A model generated the notes under the pieces. It saw only the letters and a program-made list of their open reading frames with translations, had not been told where the DNA came from and ran no database searches. 64,000 nucleotides of DNA from QHXW01 sp963847515 (GTDB lineage: Bacteria; Acidobacteriota; Terriglobia; Bryobacterales; Bryobacteraceae). The translations under genes and the position numbers were made by a program. Where the stretch lies: NCBI GenBank assembly GCA_963847515.1, contig CAWKAA010000007.1, forward strand, positions 1,860,001 through 1,924,000, in the 5' to 3' direction. Numbering within the stretch: position 1 is the first letter of the stretch; every line of letters begins with the position of its first letter. Shown one piece after another: positions 1-8,964 of the stretch.

Positions 1-1313
1 AGCCCACGCGCATTGAATGTCTTCTGAAACGCAGGCCCGCCTTGTTCACTCACATTGTGCAGCTTCCCATCGTCGCCTTGACGGAACAATAACAGCGGCT
101 CCTTCCAGGTGACCTGCAAGGAATATTCGGCGATCATGTCGTCGGGATGGCCGTTAGCCAGAATCAAATCCACGTTGCCATCGTTGTCGAAATCAAAGTA
201 TTTGAGCCCCCAGCCGCTGAGAAGGCGCGTTGCCTGGGCGACACCATTCACTACGGCTACATCTTCAAATGATTCGTCCTTATTGTTTCTGTAGACGGAG
301 AACATCTCCTGGTCCACATTGGCGACAAACAAGTCCTGCCAGCCGCGGTGGCCGAGGTCAGCCGCGTCGACGCCCATTCCCGACCGTGCCTTGCCATTTT
401 GGCTGAACGCGACACCGGCATCGAGGCCGCCTTCGTCCCACTTCCAGGTGCCGCCCGGACCCGGCCCTCGATTTACATACAGGAAATCCTGCACGGTATC
501 ATTGGCGACGAACAGGTCCATGCGGCCGTCATTGTTGATATCGGTGGCCACCACACCGAGGCCTTTCCCGAGAGTCTTGCCGATTACCGAATTCTTTCCC
601 ACTTCCGTAAATGTGCCGTCACCGTTGTTGTGATACAGAAAGCTGTGCGTCGGAATGAAAACTTTTGGGATGCAATAGTAGTATTTCCCCAGCGCATTAT
701 TGCCGCATCCGACGCGATGATCGGCTGAGTAGTCGACGAAACTGCAAATGAAAAGATCTAGCCGGCCGTCGTTGTCGTAATCGAACCAGACTGCGCTGGT
801 GGTCCAGCCGGGCGTGGCCAGGCCGGCTTTCTCCGTCACATCGCGGAATGTGCCGTTCCTTTTGTTTTGATAGAGGATACATTTTCCGTAAGATGTGACG
901 AATAGGTCGGGCCATCCGTCGTTATCGAAATCGCCAACCGCGACGCCCATGCCGAAGGTTCCGCCGCTCACACCGGCTTTTTCCGTCACATCGGTAAAGG
1001 TTCCGTCGCGATTGTTCTTGTACAAGGCATTCCGCACTGGTTTGGAGGGAGTGTAGAAATCACAGGGGCCGGAGTTGACCAGGTAAAGGTCCATCCAGCC
1101 ATCGTTGTCGTAGTCGAGAAACGCCACGCCCGCGCCCATGGTTTCGGGTAGATGGCGGCGTGGAGACATGGCAGCATCGTGGACAAAGGCAATGCCGCTC
1201 AATTTCGAGGGAATCTCGAGAAACAGCGGCTGGGTTGGCTCAATCGGCGCGCCGGGCAGGCGAAGCGCGCTACCGCCGGCGAGCCATAACCATTCTCTTC
1301 GGGTCAAATTCAC
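1..1313 (-). CDS. FG-GAP/VCBS-repeat CRTAC1-family exported protein (3' end outside window)
   Basis: A GTG start 7 nt after the upstream gene's stop opens a frame that stays open to the window edge (about 437 residues seen). The N-terminus has a twin-arginine-like stretch (TRREWLWLAGG). Then come repeated calcium-type loops such as DYDNDGWMD, DFDNDGWPD, DYDNDGRLD and DFDNDGNVD, each followed by a hydrophobic strand and a GTFxDVTEKAG-type strand. This is the FG-GAP/VCBS beta-propeller pattern of CRTAC1/ASPIC-UnbV proteins. The C-terminal ASPIC/UnbV domain, if present, lies beyond base 1. It is the last gene seen of the minus-strand VWFA/cytochrome/TPR run, so it is probably co-transcribed with it. 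The role is unknown; family members are extracytoplasmic and likely bind calcium and partner proteins. Confidence 0.85.
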   Translation of the reverse strand, partial: MNLTRREWLWLAGGSALRLPGAPIEPTQPLFLEIPSKLSGIAFVHDAAMSPRRHLPETMGAGVAFLDYDNDGWMDLYLVNSGPCDFYTPSKPVRNALYKNNRDGTFTDVTEKAGVSGGTFGMGVAVGDFDNDGWPDLFVTSYGKCILYQNKRNGTFRDVTEKAGLATPGWTTSAVWFDYDNDGRLDLFICSFVDYSADHRVGCGNNALGKYYYCIPKVFIPTHSFLYHNNGDGTFTEVGKNSVIGKTLGKGLGVVATDINNDGRMDLFVANDTVQDFLYVNRGPGPGGTWKWDEGGLDAGVAFSQNGKARSGMGVDAADLGHRGWQDLFVANVDQEMFSVYRNNKDESFEDVAVVNGVAQATRLLSGWGLKYFDFDNDGNVDLILANGHPDDMIAEYSLQVTWKEPLLLFRQGDDGKLHNVSEQGGPAFQKTFNARG

Positions 1314-1320
1314 TGAGGGC

Positions 1321-3504
1321 TTATTCCAGGGTGAACGTCACGGACTCGCGTGCGACCTCGGTTCCTTGTGTAACCAGGAACAGGACCTGGTAGTTTCCGG
1401 GAGGCATCTTCTCCGTCGTCGCGGTGGCGATGTACTGGATGCGGCCGGCGGCATCCGGCTCCGGCAGCGGCGGCGATCCGCCGCCAATGGGATCTCCATC
1501 TCTCGCGAACTGCATCGAGAGTTCAGTCTTGGCGCGTTCGGCTTTGTCGGGATAGATGACCAGATAGAAGGACAAACCGGTTGTCGTGCTCTTGCTGAAG
1601 GACGGGCTGATGGTCGGCGTCACCAATTTATCCGACATCAGGAAAGGGTCCTGATTCGAAGTGTTGTCGTTCTTCTCGCGAACGGCTCGGACCAATGCGA
1701 CGCTGCTGAGCCCGAGAACCGGCCGGTCCGGCGGGACAACGAACACGGACTTCCGCGCGCTGGTCTTGTTTCCACCCTTGTCGGATACCGCCGTCTCCAG
1801 CGTATAGCGGCCCGACGTCAGGGCAAGGTGCTCGTGGTAAATAAAATGGCTCTTCTTGAATGCGTCCAGCTGTTCGGCCGTGGCGGCTAAGGGCACCTCG
1901 CCTCGAAGCTTGTGAACCACTTCACCCCCCGCGTTGCGAACCAGCGCCAGGTAGGCGAGCGCGCCTTCATAAGGGGCAGTGGAGTTAGCTTGCTGCAGAG
2001 TCACGTTTCCGATGGGCACGTCCAAGACCACGCTGACCTCTGGCTCATGGCCCGGCCCGCGGAAGTGCATACCCGCGGATTGGAACGCGAACTCTCGCGG
2101 CAAAGGATTTGCGGTCAAGGACTGCATCAGCGTCAGCTCATAGGGAGCGAGGATAACACCCTCCCTTCCTGAGGATGGGGGCAGCGCAAAATAACCAGAG
2201 CGGGCCTGGATCCGAAGCCCTGCGCGGGCGCTATGTACTTCAATTTTGTGAAATGCGCCGTCATACTTCTCGATGTGCGGATCGTAGGTAATCTGATAGT
2301 AAGTCTCAATATCCTCGCTGACCTTCTTTAACTGGTCACGAAAATCGTTGGTGTTCGCGATCAGAATGCCGCCCGTCGACTGCGCCAGGTTAGCCAGCGT
2401 GTCCTGCGTATTCGCTTTGCCGCTGTTGATTGCGGTATCGAACATCTGTGCCATGGCGGGCGTTACCACGCCGGTTCCTTTGCGAAGGTTAGCTCGGGAC
2501 GCGCTGGCAGCGTCTTTGAGTTCTGAAACGGCCTCCTGGTTCATGGCGGTCGTGCTCAGGCCACGGGCATCGATCGAATAAAACGTCACATTGAACCGGT
2601 TCGCCGTGCTAATCAAAACGCGCCAGGGCTCCTCCATCCCTTGCGGAATCCCGAAGCCGGATGAGAAGAAGAGAATGGATTTGCGGCCCGGCAGCCGGTA
2701 CTGCTGGCTTACTACATCGATCAGTCCCCAGATGGCGCTTCTGCCGGTTTGGGCCAGCTCCGTGGTGCGGGCCAGTTGAAGCATGTTGAGCATCATCTGC
2801 GCCATGGCCGCGCCCGCGGGATCGCCGCTCGGGCCTTTGCCTCCCGAGCCGCCGGTGGCATCGCTCATGGCCTGCGACTGCTCGCCGATGCTTTCACCGG
2901 CCGTCGCCGGGCCAAGCTGCTGCTTCATTTCCTGCTCAATTCGCGCGGAGTCGGCGACAAATTCCGTATAAGCTCCGCCCGTGGCGCGCTCCACCGCCTT
3001 GCGCAGCAACCCGATGTCGTTTGTGAACGGCTGCAGGGCCTGCAGCGAATCACCCAGCACCAGCACGCCCATATAGACGTTTTGCGGAAACTCATTCTTC
3101 AACAGATCCAGCGCGGCGGTTCGCGCAATGGTCCTGGCGTTCAAGTCCAGGCGATTGAAGATGAGCGTGACAAGCCTGATTTGACGCTCGATATCGATTG
3201 GCTTCTTTGGCGCGGCTTCCCCCGGCTTGTTCTGCGGTGCCGCCTGTTCCCCGCCCGCGATCGACTGGTCGCCTTCAATCAGCCTGAAACTGGTAATCTT
3301 TCGCGCGACGCCATTGTCGATGATCTCCAAATCGGCGGGGTCGAGATTGGCGACGCGCTGCCCCTTCTTGTCGCGAACCACCACGTCGAGCAACACCTCG
3401 TTGGTCCCGGCGTGAAGAGTCACGCCTCCCGAAGGAGGGGCCGGCTGCTGCGCCCGCGCATCCCACGAAGCAGCAATCAAACAGATCAGAACCATCTTCT
3501 TCAT
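1321..3504 (-). CDS. Exported acidobacterial VWFA-related protein (paralogue 1)
   Basis: 727 residues. The start is the ATG of MKKMVLICLIAASWDARAQQ, a Sec signal peptide, with GGAGG six bases upstream; the frame extends further 5' but that part overlaps the preceding gene. After the signal comes the family's entry strand (DVVVRDKKGQRV), then a VWA-like domain with LPGRKSILFFSSGFGIPQG and FYSIDARGL, then TGGILIANTNDF and YYQITYDPHIEKYDGAFHKI, and a C-terminal beta domain ending in GNYQVLF and FTLE. The first VWA strand reads LVTLIFNRLD, so the usual metal-site DxSxS is missing. It matches its two upstream neighbours along its whole length. Spacing is 19 nt to the upstream paralogue and 7 nt to the downstream FG-GAP gene. 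The family is secreted and of unknown function. Confidence 0.93.
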   Translation of the reverse strand: MKKMVLICLIAASWDARAQQPAPPSGGVTLHAGTNEVLLDVVVRDKKGQRVANLDPADLEIIDNGVARKITSFRLIEGDQSIAGGEQAAPQNKPGEAAPKKPIDIERQIRLVTLIFNRLDLNARTIARTAALDLLKNEFPQNVYMGVLVLGDSLQALQPFTNDIGLLRKAVERATGGAYTEFVADSARIEQEMKQQLGPATAGESIGEQSQAMSDATGGSGGKGPSGDPAGAAMAQMMLNMLQLARTTELAQTGRSAIWGLIDVVSQQYRLPGRKSILFFSSGFGIPQGMEEPWRVLISTANRFNVTFYSIDARGLSTTAMNQEAVSELKDAASASRANLRKGTGVVTPAMAQMFDTAINSGKANTQDTLANLAQSTGGILIANTNDFRDQLKKVSEDIETYYQITYDPHIEKYDGAFHKIEVHSARAGLRIQARSGYFALPPSSGREGVILAPYELTLMQSLTANPLPREFAFQSAGMHFRGPGHEPEVSVVLDVPIGNVTLQQANSTAPYEGALAYLALVRNAGGEVVHKLRGEVPLAATAEQLDAFKKSHFIYHEHLALTSGRYTLETAVSDKGGNKTSARKSVFVVPPDRPVLGLSSVALVRAVREKNDNTSNQDPFLMSDKLVTPTISPSFSKSTTTGLSFYLVIYPDKAERAKTELSMQFARDGDPIGGGSPPLPEPDAAGRIQYIATATTEKMPPGNYQVLFLVTQGTEVARESVTFTLE

Positions 3505-3523
3505 CGGCGTCCTCCGCGCGCTG

Positions 3524-5644
3524 CTAGGGTTCCAGATGGATGGATAAATCCTCCTCGGCGACTTCCGCGCCCTGGCGCACGACGAAGCGCACGGCATAGT
3601 TGCCGGGGTCGAACTGACCGATCGGCGCGTTGGCCACGTACTGGATTCGCCCACTTGAATCCGGCGCATCCATCGCCGCCGGCGCCACGCGTTTCACTTT
3701 GCCGTCGCGGTCGAACTCAATGAACATCTCGGGTTTGGCGGCATTATGGGTGTTTGGGTAGACGATCATATAAAACGGCAACGACGTGGAGACGGATTTA
3801 TTGATCGTCGGCATGAGCGCCGGCGTTACGGTCTTATCGCCGACCACGAAGGGATCATCTGCGGCGGCGTCCGCCTCTTTGGGACGCCATTTGCGGATCA
3901 GGGCTACGCTGCTCATGGCGAGCCCCTCGCCTGGCTTCGGCACGAACATCGCGCTGCGCCGCGCGCCGGCCTGCCCGGTTTCGCGATCCAGCACCGCCAC
4001 CTCGATCGTGTAGTATCCCGAAGGCACGTCAAAGTATTCCATGTCCGCAAAGCGGCCCTGCTTGAAGGACAACACCTGATCCGGGGTCAACTCGACTGGC
4101 ATCTCGCCTTGCAGTTTCTTCACCACCAGGCCCTTCACATCCTTGATGAGGGCCACATAGGCCAGGCCGCCGGTCAACACCTTCTGGCCGCGCTTTTCGC
4201 GAAGCGTAACTTTGCTCAACGGCATATCGATCAGAAAGCCGCAGGTTTCCAGCCGGCCTTCGCCGCGGAAGTGCATGCCGCCGGATTCAAAAGGCAGCGC
4301 GCGATTGGGAACCATATCGCTGAGCGCGCGCAGCAGAGGTGCTTCGTATGAGTTCAATCCGGATGTTTTCAGCATATCGGGAGGCAGCGCAAAGTAGCCG
4401 GCTCGCGACTGCACGGCCATGTCGCTTCGATCCAGCTTCACTTCGATGCGCCGGAACTTACCGTCATACTTGTCAACGTGCGGATTGTAGCTGAGCTCAT
4501 AATACGTGTCGATTTCCTCCATCACGCGCTGGAGGGGCGCACTAAAATCGTTGGTGTTGGCGGTGAGAAATCCGCCGGTTTGATCCGCGAGAATAGCCAG
4601 CGTGTCTTGCGTATTCATGCGGTTCGCGTTGATGGCGAGGTCCATAGAAAGCGCCGCTTGCGTGGCTGGCATGGAAATACCATTCTGTGTTGGAATTGCA
4701 TTGCCCAATGACGACCCCGCTGCGGCCGCCGACAGTCCCTCGGTCGCTTTCTTGTTCAGGCTGTCGGAAACCAAGCCGTGTGCATCGATCGGGTAGAAGG
4801 AGAGGTTATTCCGGTTCGCCGCACTGATCACTGCCTGGAACTCTTCTTCGGCGCCCTGCGGAATGGCAAAGCCTTCCGAGAAATAGATGACGGCCTTCCG
4901 GCCCGGCAACTGCGTCTGCCCGCGCACCGCGGCAAGCAGCGCCCAAATCGTTGACCGGCCGGCGTAAGCCATCTCAGACCTTTCACTGAACGAGACCATC
5001 TCAATCAGCGACCGCGCCATCATCAGGGCTTGGGGACTGCCGAATGAGGTTTGCTCAAAACGGCTTACAAGATCCTGAGCGCCGGCCTGGTTTGGACCGA
5101 ACATTTGCTCGGCCTGCGCTCTCATCTGGTTGCTCTCAGCGGAAAACTGCGACGAAGGCCGGCTGGTTGCCTTATCGACCGCTTGCACCAGCAGATCGCG
5201 CTTGTTGGTAAAACCCTGGATGGCTTGCAGCTCGTTGCCGAGCGTGAACACCGCCATGTAGACATTCGGGGGAAAGTTAACTTTCAACAGATCCAGCGCC
5301 GCCTTGCGCGTGGCCGTGCGTTCGCCCTGATCCATGCGATCGAAAATCAATGTAACCAGACGGATTTGCCGGATTGGATCTAGCTTCTCGGTCGTGGCCG
5401 TGCCGTTGGCCGCCGCCGAGACGGCGTCGATTCCCTTCACCAAGCGGAACGAGGAAATCTGCCGCGGCACGCCTTCATCCAACACAGTGAACGAGCTTTG
5501 GGACAGGCTGGTAACCGCGTATCCCTTCTTGTCGCGCACCACAACATCCACCAGTACTTCCTCACCGGATGTCTGGATAGCGGTCTTCTCCTGCGCCGGC
5601 ACTAAGCCGGCTAACAGAAGTGAAAGTGCCAAGAGACGATTCAT
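3524..5644 (-). CDS. Exported acidobacterial VWFA-related protein (paralogue 2)
   Basis: 706 residues. Signal peptide MNRLLALSLLLAGLVPAQ, then DVVVRDKKGYAV, a VWA-like region (LPGRKAVIYFSEGFAIPQG, FYPIDAHGL), TGGFLTANTNDF and YYELSYNPHVDKYDGKFRRI, and a beta-rich C-terminal part closing with GRIQYVANAP and GNYAVRFVV. It is clearly homologous end to end with the genes on both sides, so the three are a tandem triplication. The metal-binding DxSxS is replaced here too (LVTLIFDRMD). A 16-nt gap separates it from the upstream paralogue. The acidobacterial VWFA-related family has no assigned function; the architecture suggests a periplasmic or surface protein-protein interaction role. Confidence 0.93.
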   Translation of the reverse strand: MNRLLALSLLLAGLVPAQEKTAIQTSGEEVLVDVVVRDKKGYAVTSLSQSSFTVLDEGVPRQISSFRLVKGIDAVSAAANGTATTEKLDPIRQIRLVTLIFDRMDQGERTATRKAALDLLKVNFPPNVYMAVFTLGNELQAIQGFTNKRDLLVQAVDKATSRPSSQFSAESNQMRAQAEQMFGPNQAGAQDLVSRFEQTSFGSPQALMMARSLIEMVSFSERSEMAYAGRSTIWALLAAVRGQTQLPGRKAVIYFSEGFAIPQGAEEEFQAVISAANRNNLSFYPIDAHGLVSDSLNKKATEGLSAAAAGSSLGNAIPTQNGISMPATQAALSMDLAINANRMNTQDTLAILADQTGGFLTANTNDFSAPLQRVMEEIDTYYELSYNPHVDKYDGKFRRIEVKLDRSDMAVQSRAGYFALPPDMLKTSGLNSYEAPLLRALSDMVPNRALPFESGGMHFRGEGRLETCGFLIDMPLSKVTLREKRGQKVLTGGLAYVALIKDVKGLVVKKLQGEMPVELTPDQVLSFKQGRFADMEYFDVPSGYYTIEVAVLDRETGQAGARRSAMFVPKPGEGLAMSSVALIRKWRPKEADAAADDPFVVGDKTVTPALMPTINKSVSTSLPFYMIVYPNTHNAAKPEMFIEFDRDGKVKRVAPAAMDAPDSSGRIQYVANAPIGQFDPGNYAVRFVVRQGAEVAEEDLSIHLEP

Positions 5645-5660
5645 TGTTGGTCTGGACTTT

Positions 5661-7826
5661 CTATTCCAGCGTGAAGGTCACGGTTTCATCGGCGGATTCC
5701 TTGCCTTGCTGGGCCACGAACTGTATCGCCCAGTTGCCGGGGGGCAGCGCCGAGGCGGGCGCATTCGCCACGTATTGAATCCGGCCCTGCGAATCGGGAT
5801 CGCCGAGCTGCGGAGCGTTGGCCTTGCCAAGCACTTGGCCATCCTTGCTGAAAATCATCACCAGGGCCGGCTTTTCGGCGCTCTTCTTGTCGGGATAGAT
5901 GGTCATGTAAAACGAAATCATGTTGGCGTCCGCCTTCTTGAGAATCGGGTTGACTGTCGGCATGACAACCTTGTCACTCATCAGCATGGGATCGTCAGCC
6001 TTTGTGCTGGCATCTTTGGCCTTTGTGTTGCGAATCAGGGTCACGCTGCTGATGCCGAGCGTGGCCGACTGCTCCGGGACTACGAAGCTGGCCTTCTTCG
6101 CGCTCAGTTTCTGGGCGGGCATGTCCATAACTGCGGTCTCTAACGTGTATTTCCCTGGGGCCAGATCGATTCCTTCGTTATAGATAAAGTGGCTGGACGC
6201 CTTGTAGGCGGCCAGCTTGTCTGGCGTCACCCGCAGCGGAACTTCCTGGCGCAGCTTCTTGACTACCTGGCCCTCGGCGTCTTTCACGACAGCCACGTAC
6301 GCCAGCTTGCCGTCGAAATAGCCAGCCTGCTTGTTCTCCTCAAAGGTAAGGCCGCCAACCGGAATGTCTACCACCACTTCGCAAGTGCGGCCGCTCGAAG
6401 CGCGGAAATGCATGGCCTCCGACTGAAAAACGAAGTCCTGCTTGAGTGGCTGAGTCTCCAACGCTTGCAATAGCGGCACTTCATAGGTGGCGAGCAACTG
6501 CCCCCCCTGGGTCAGATTCGGAGGCAGCGCGAAATAGCCGGCTCGCGATTGGACCCTAAGATCTGCGACAGCCGTCTTGACCAATACCTTGCGAAAAGCG
6601 CCGTCGTATTTCTGAATCTGTGGATCATACGTGATTTCGTAGTAGCTCTGAACGTCCTCGGTGATCTTCCGGATCGGAGCCCGGAAGTCGTTGGTGTTGG
6701 CTACCATCACGCCACCAGTCTGGTCAGCAAGCATCTTAATCGTCTGCTGCGTGTCCGCCTTACCGGCGTCCATCGCGGAATCGGTAGCCCGCGCCTGGTC
6801 GATGGAAATCCCGGTGGTGCTGCTGGTGGCATTGCTCTTGGAGGTTGCGGCGGCATCATTCAGCGCTCCACTGGCACTCCCGGCTGTGCTCATCGTGGTC
6901 AACCCGTTAACGTCGATCGTATAGAAACTGACGTTGGCGCGATTTGCCATGCTGATCATCTGCTTGAACGGATCCTCGGTACTTTGTGAGAGGGGGAACC
7001 CGCCCGAGAAGTACAGGATCGTTTTGCGGCCCGGCAGGCGGTATTGCTCCTTTACGAGGTCGAGCAGGGGGAATACGGACTGACGAGACCAGTCGGTGGA
7101 TTCATCGGCTTGCGCGCTTCTCAGGGTGCTGAGCATCAACTGAGCCATCGCCGCCGTAGCGCCGTTCGAATTCGCTGCGCCCGGACCGGAAGCCGAGGCC
7201 GCTGCCGTCGAAAGCGCGTTGGCGCGGCCAGTCGCACTGGGATCTCCGCCTTGCATCGGGCCGAGCATCTGTTCCAGGTCCTTGCGCACCTGCAGGGTGT
7301 CGGAGGTATAGTCATTCACCGAAGCTGTGGCGCGCGCAATGGCCTTACGCAACAGTTGGCGATCGTTGGTAAAGGGCTGGATGGCCTGAAGGCGATGGTC
7401 GATGGCCATCACCGAGATGTAGACGTTTTGAGCCAATTCTCCCTTGATCAGCTCCAGCGCGGCGTCACGGGCCAGCTTCTTTGCGTTCTGGTCGCCGCCT
7501 TGGAACACCAGCGTGATCAAGCGAAGCTGGCGGAGCGGATCGAGCTGCGTACGGCCGCCGCTCGCATTGATCGCTTCAGTACCTTCCACGATTCGGAAAG
7601 ACTTGATCGGCCGCGTTTGACCGTTGTCACTTACCGTGAAATCACTCTCTTTGAGATCCTTCACCAGACGGCCCTTCTTGTCGCGCACCACTACGTCGAC
7701 TACCGTCTCTTCCGCATTTGCTTTGAAGCCCGCCTTCTGGCTATCCTCTGCCGGCGCAGGCGTCTGTGCAACAAGACCGCCGACGATCGCGCCGGTCACC
7801 AAGGTCAACCTAAAAAAGATCCGCAT
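5661..7826 (-). CDS. Exported acidobacterial VWFA-related protein (paralogue 3)
   Basis: 721 residues. Signal peptide MRIFFRLTLVTGAIVGGLVAQ, then the shared DVVVRDKKGRLV strand, a VWA-like domain (LPGRKTILYFSGGFPLSQS, FYTIDVNGL), a Ser/Ala/Gly-rich loop, TGGVMVANTNDF and YYEITYDPQIQKYDGAF, and a C-terminal beta domain ending GNWAIQFVAQQG. The first strand is LITLVFQGGD, again with no DxSxS. It is first of the three paralogues in transcription order, 28 nt downstream of the multihaem cytochrome gene, and so is likely in the same transcript. The differing loops and conserved core suggest three similar parts of one assembly or three binding specificities; that is inference. Confidence 0.93.
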   Translation of the reverse strand: MRIFFRLTLVTGAIVGGLVAQTPAPAEDSQKAGFKANAEETVVDVVVRDKKGRLVKDLKESDFTVSDNGQTRPIKSFRIVEGTEAINASGGRTQLDPLRQLRLITLVFQGGDQNAKKLARDAALELIKGELAQNVYISVMAIDHRLQAIQPFTNDRQLLRKAIARATASVNDYTSDTLQVRKDLEQMLGPMQGGDPSATGRANALSTAAASASGPGAANSNGATAAMAQLMLSTLRSAQADESTDWSRQSVFPLLDLVKEQYRLPGRKTILYFSGGFPLSQSTEDPFKQMISMANRANVSFYTIDVNGLTTMSTAGSASGALNDAAATSKSNATSSTTGISIDQARATDSAMDAGKADTQQTIKMLADQTGGVMVANTNDFRAPIRKITEDVQSYYEITYDPQIQKYDGAFRKVLVKTAVADLRVQSRAGYFALPPNLTQGGQLLATYEVPLLQALETQPLKQDFVFQSEAMHFRASSGRTCEVVVDIPVGGLTFEENKQAGYFDGKLAYVAVVKDAEGQVVKKLRQEVPLRVTPDKLAAYKASSHFIYNEGIDLAPGKYTLETAVMDMPAQKLSAKKASFVVPEQSATLGISSVTLIRNTKAKDASTKADDPMLMSDKVVMPTVNPILKKADANMISFYMTIYPDKKSAEKPALVMIFSKDGQVLGKANAPQLGDPDSQGRIQYVANAPASALPPGNWAIQFVAQQGKESADETVTFTLE

Positions 7827-7854
7827 GGCTCTGATTCCTTTCTAACTCTATTTC

Positions 7855-8964
7855 TCACTCCGGATACGGCTGGTTCTTGGCCACGATCCGGATGTTATGG
7901 TCGGTGAAACTGTGATGCGCTCCGGGGAGTTCGGTCTTGGGCATGTGGCAAGTGGAGCACTCCTTGGTCCCGACCTTGCAAAGTTTCGCTCCGGCCCTGC
8001 CGGCGGATGCCGTCGCGCCACTCGAATGACAGGCCTGGCATTTTGCATCGTAATGGCCCGCCGTCCGGTCGATCGTGTCATGTGGATTATGGCAGCTGGT
8101 GCAACTGATACGCGCATCATCTACGTCAAAGCACTTGCTGTTGGTTAACCGGTAGGGCTGAAAACGCACGTTGCCTACGCCGTGGGGCCCATGCTCTGCG
8201 ACGTATTGCCATGTTCGATGACATTGTCCGCAGAATTGCGCGCTGTCCTCGGCGCTCATGCCGGTCAGCTTCTTCATCTGCGCCAGCTGCAAATCGCCCT
8301 TCTTCAAGCCCGCCAGGTGATTGCCGGTTGCGCCATGGCACTCCTCGCAGGTTACGCCCGGCAACAACGTCTTTTCCGACACATGGCCGCTACTCACACC
8401 ATTACTCGTGTGACACCCAAAGCACATCGCGATCTCATGCGTCCCGATGTGGCGGCCCGCCGCTTCGCGAAGACTGGACGGCCGGTAAGGCTGATCGCCA
8501 ATGGTGATGTCGAGTGCATCAATCGCCTGATAGTAGCTGACAAAACTCTCGTAGTACTCGCCGTCTTTTTCCAGAATGTACGTTTGTCCTGCTTCACCCA
8601 GCCCAAAGGCGTATCGAATGGGATACGTGACAGTCCCCGCGCCATCCGTGACGACGTAGACGCTTTCGTCACCGTGGCGTTCGATTCGATAGTCGTAGCG
8701 TCCCAACCGCAACTTCATGAGCGGATGGCTCCTCAGGACACTGCATTCCGCATTGGTCTCAGCAGCGTGCGCCATAGGCGTGAGCGGGTGTGTTTTGGCT
8801 TCAGCCGGATGGCAGGTGACGCACTCTCGGACACTCCGCGAAAAGCTTTCAATCGCCGCCCCCGGCACAGCAGCGTTTTGCGGTTTGGCGCTTGGACTTG
8901 TCCAGGCGCCTAAGGCGGCCAGGGCGGCGAAACCGAAGATCAGCGCACCCGCCCGGCGTCTCAT
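7855..8964 (-). CDS. Exported seven-haem cytochrome c
   Basis: 369 residues. N-terminal signal or anchor MRRRAGALIFGFAALAALGA, then seven CxxCH haem c sites at about residues 48 (CVTCH), 181 (CFGCH), 206 (CEECH), 245 (CGQCH), 288 (CTSCH), 309 (CQACH) and 336 (CSTCH). The spacing resembles the cytochrome c554 / nitrite-reductase-associated multihaem class (paired haems, HNPHD after the fifth site, HMPKTE after the seventh). It should work in the periplasm as an electron carrier or in a redox enzyme. The start overlaps the stop of the upstream TPR gene by 4 nt (ATGA), a strong sign of translational coupling. Donor and acceptor are unknown; the neighbours are TPR and VWFA proteins, with no recognised reductase nearby. 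Confidence 0.93.
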   Translation of the reverse strand: MRRRAGALIFGFAALAALGAWTSPSAKPQNAAVPGAAIESFSRSVRECVTCHPAEAKTHPLTPMAHAAETNAECSVLRSHPLMKLRLGRYDYRIERHGDESVYVVTDGAGTVTYPIRYAFGLGEAGQTYILEKDGEYYESFVSYYQAIDALDITIGDQPYRPSSLREAAGRHIGTHEIAMCFGCHTSNGVSSGHVSEKTLLPGVTCEECHGATGNHLAGLKKGDLQLAQMKKLTGMSAEDSAQFCGQCHRTWQYVAEHGPHGVGNVRFQPYRLTNSKCFDVDDARISCTSCHNPHDTIDRTAGHYDAKCQACHSSGATASAGRAGAKLCKVGTKECSTCHMPKTELPGAHHSFTDHNIRIVAKNQPYPE

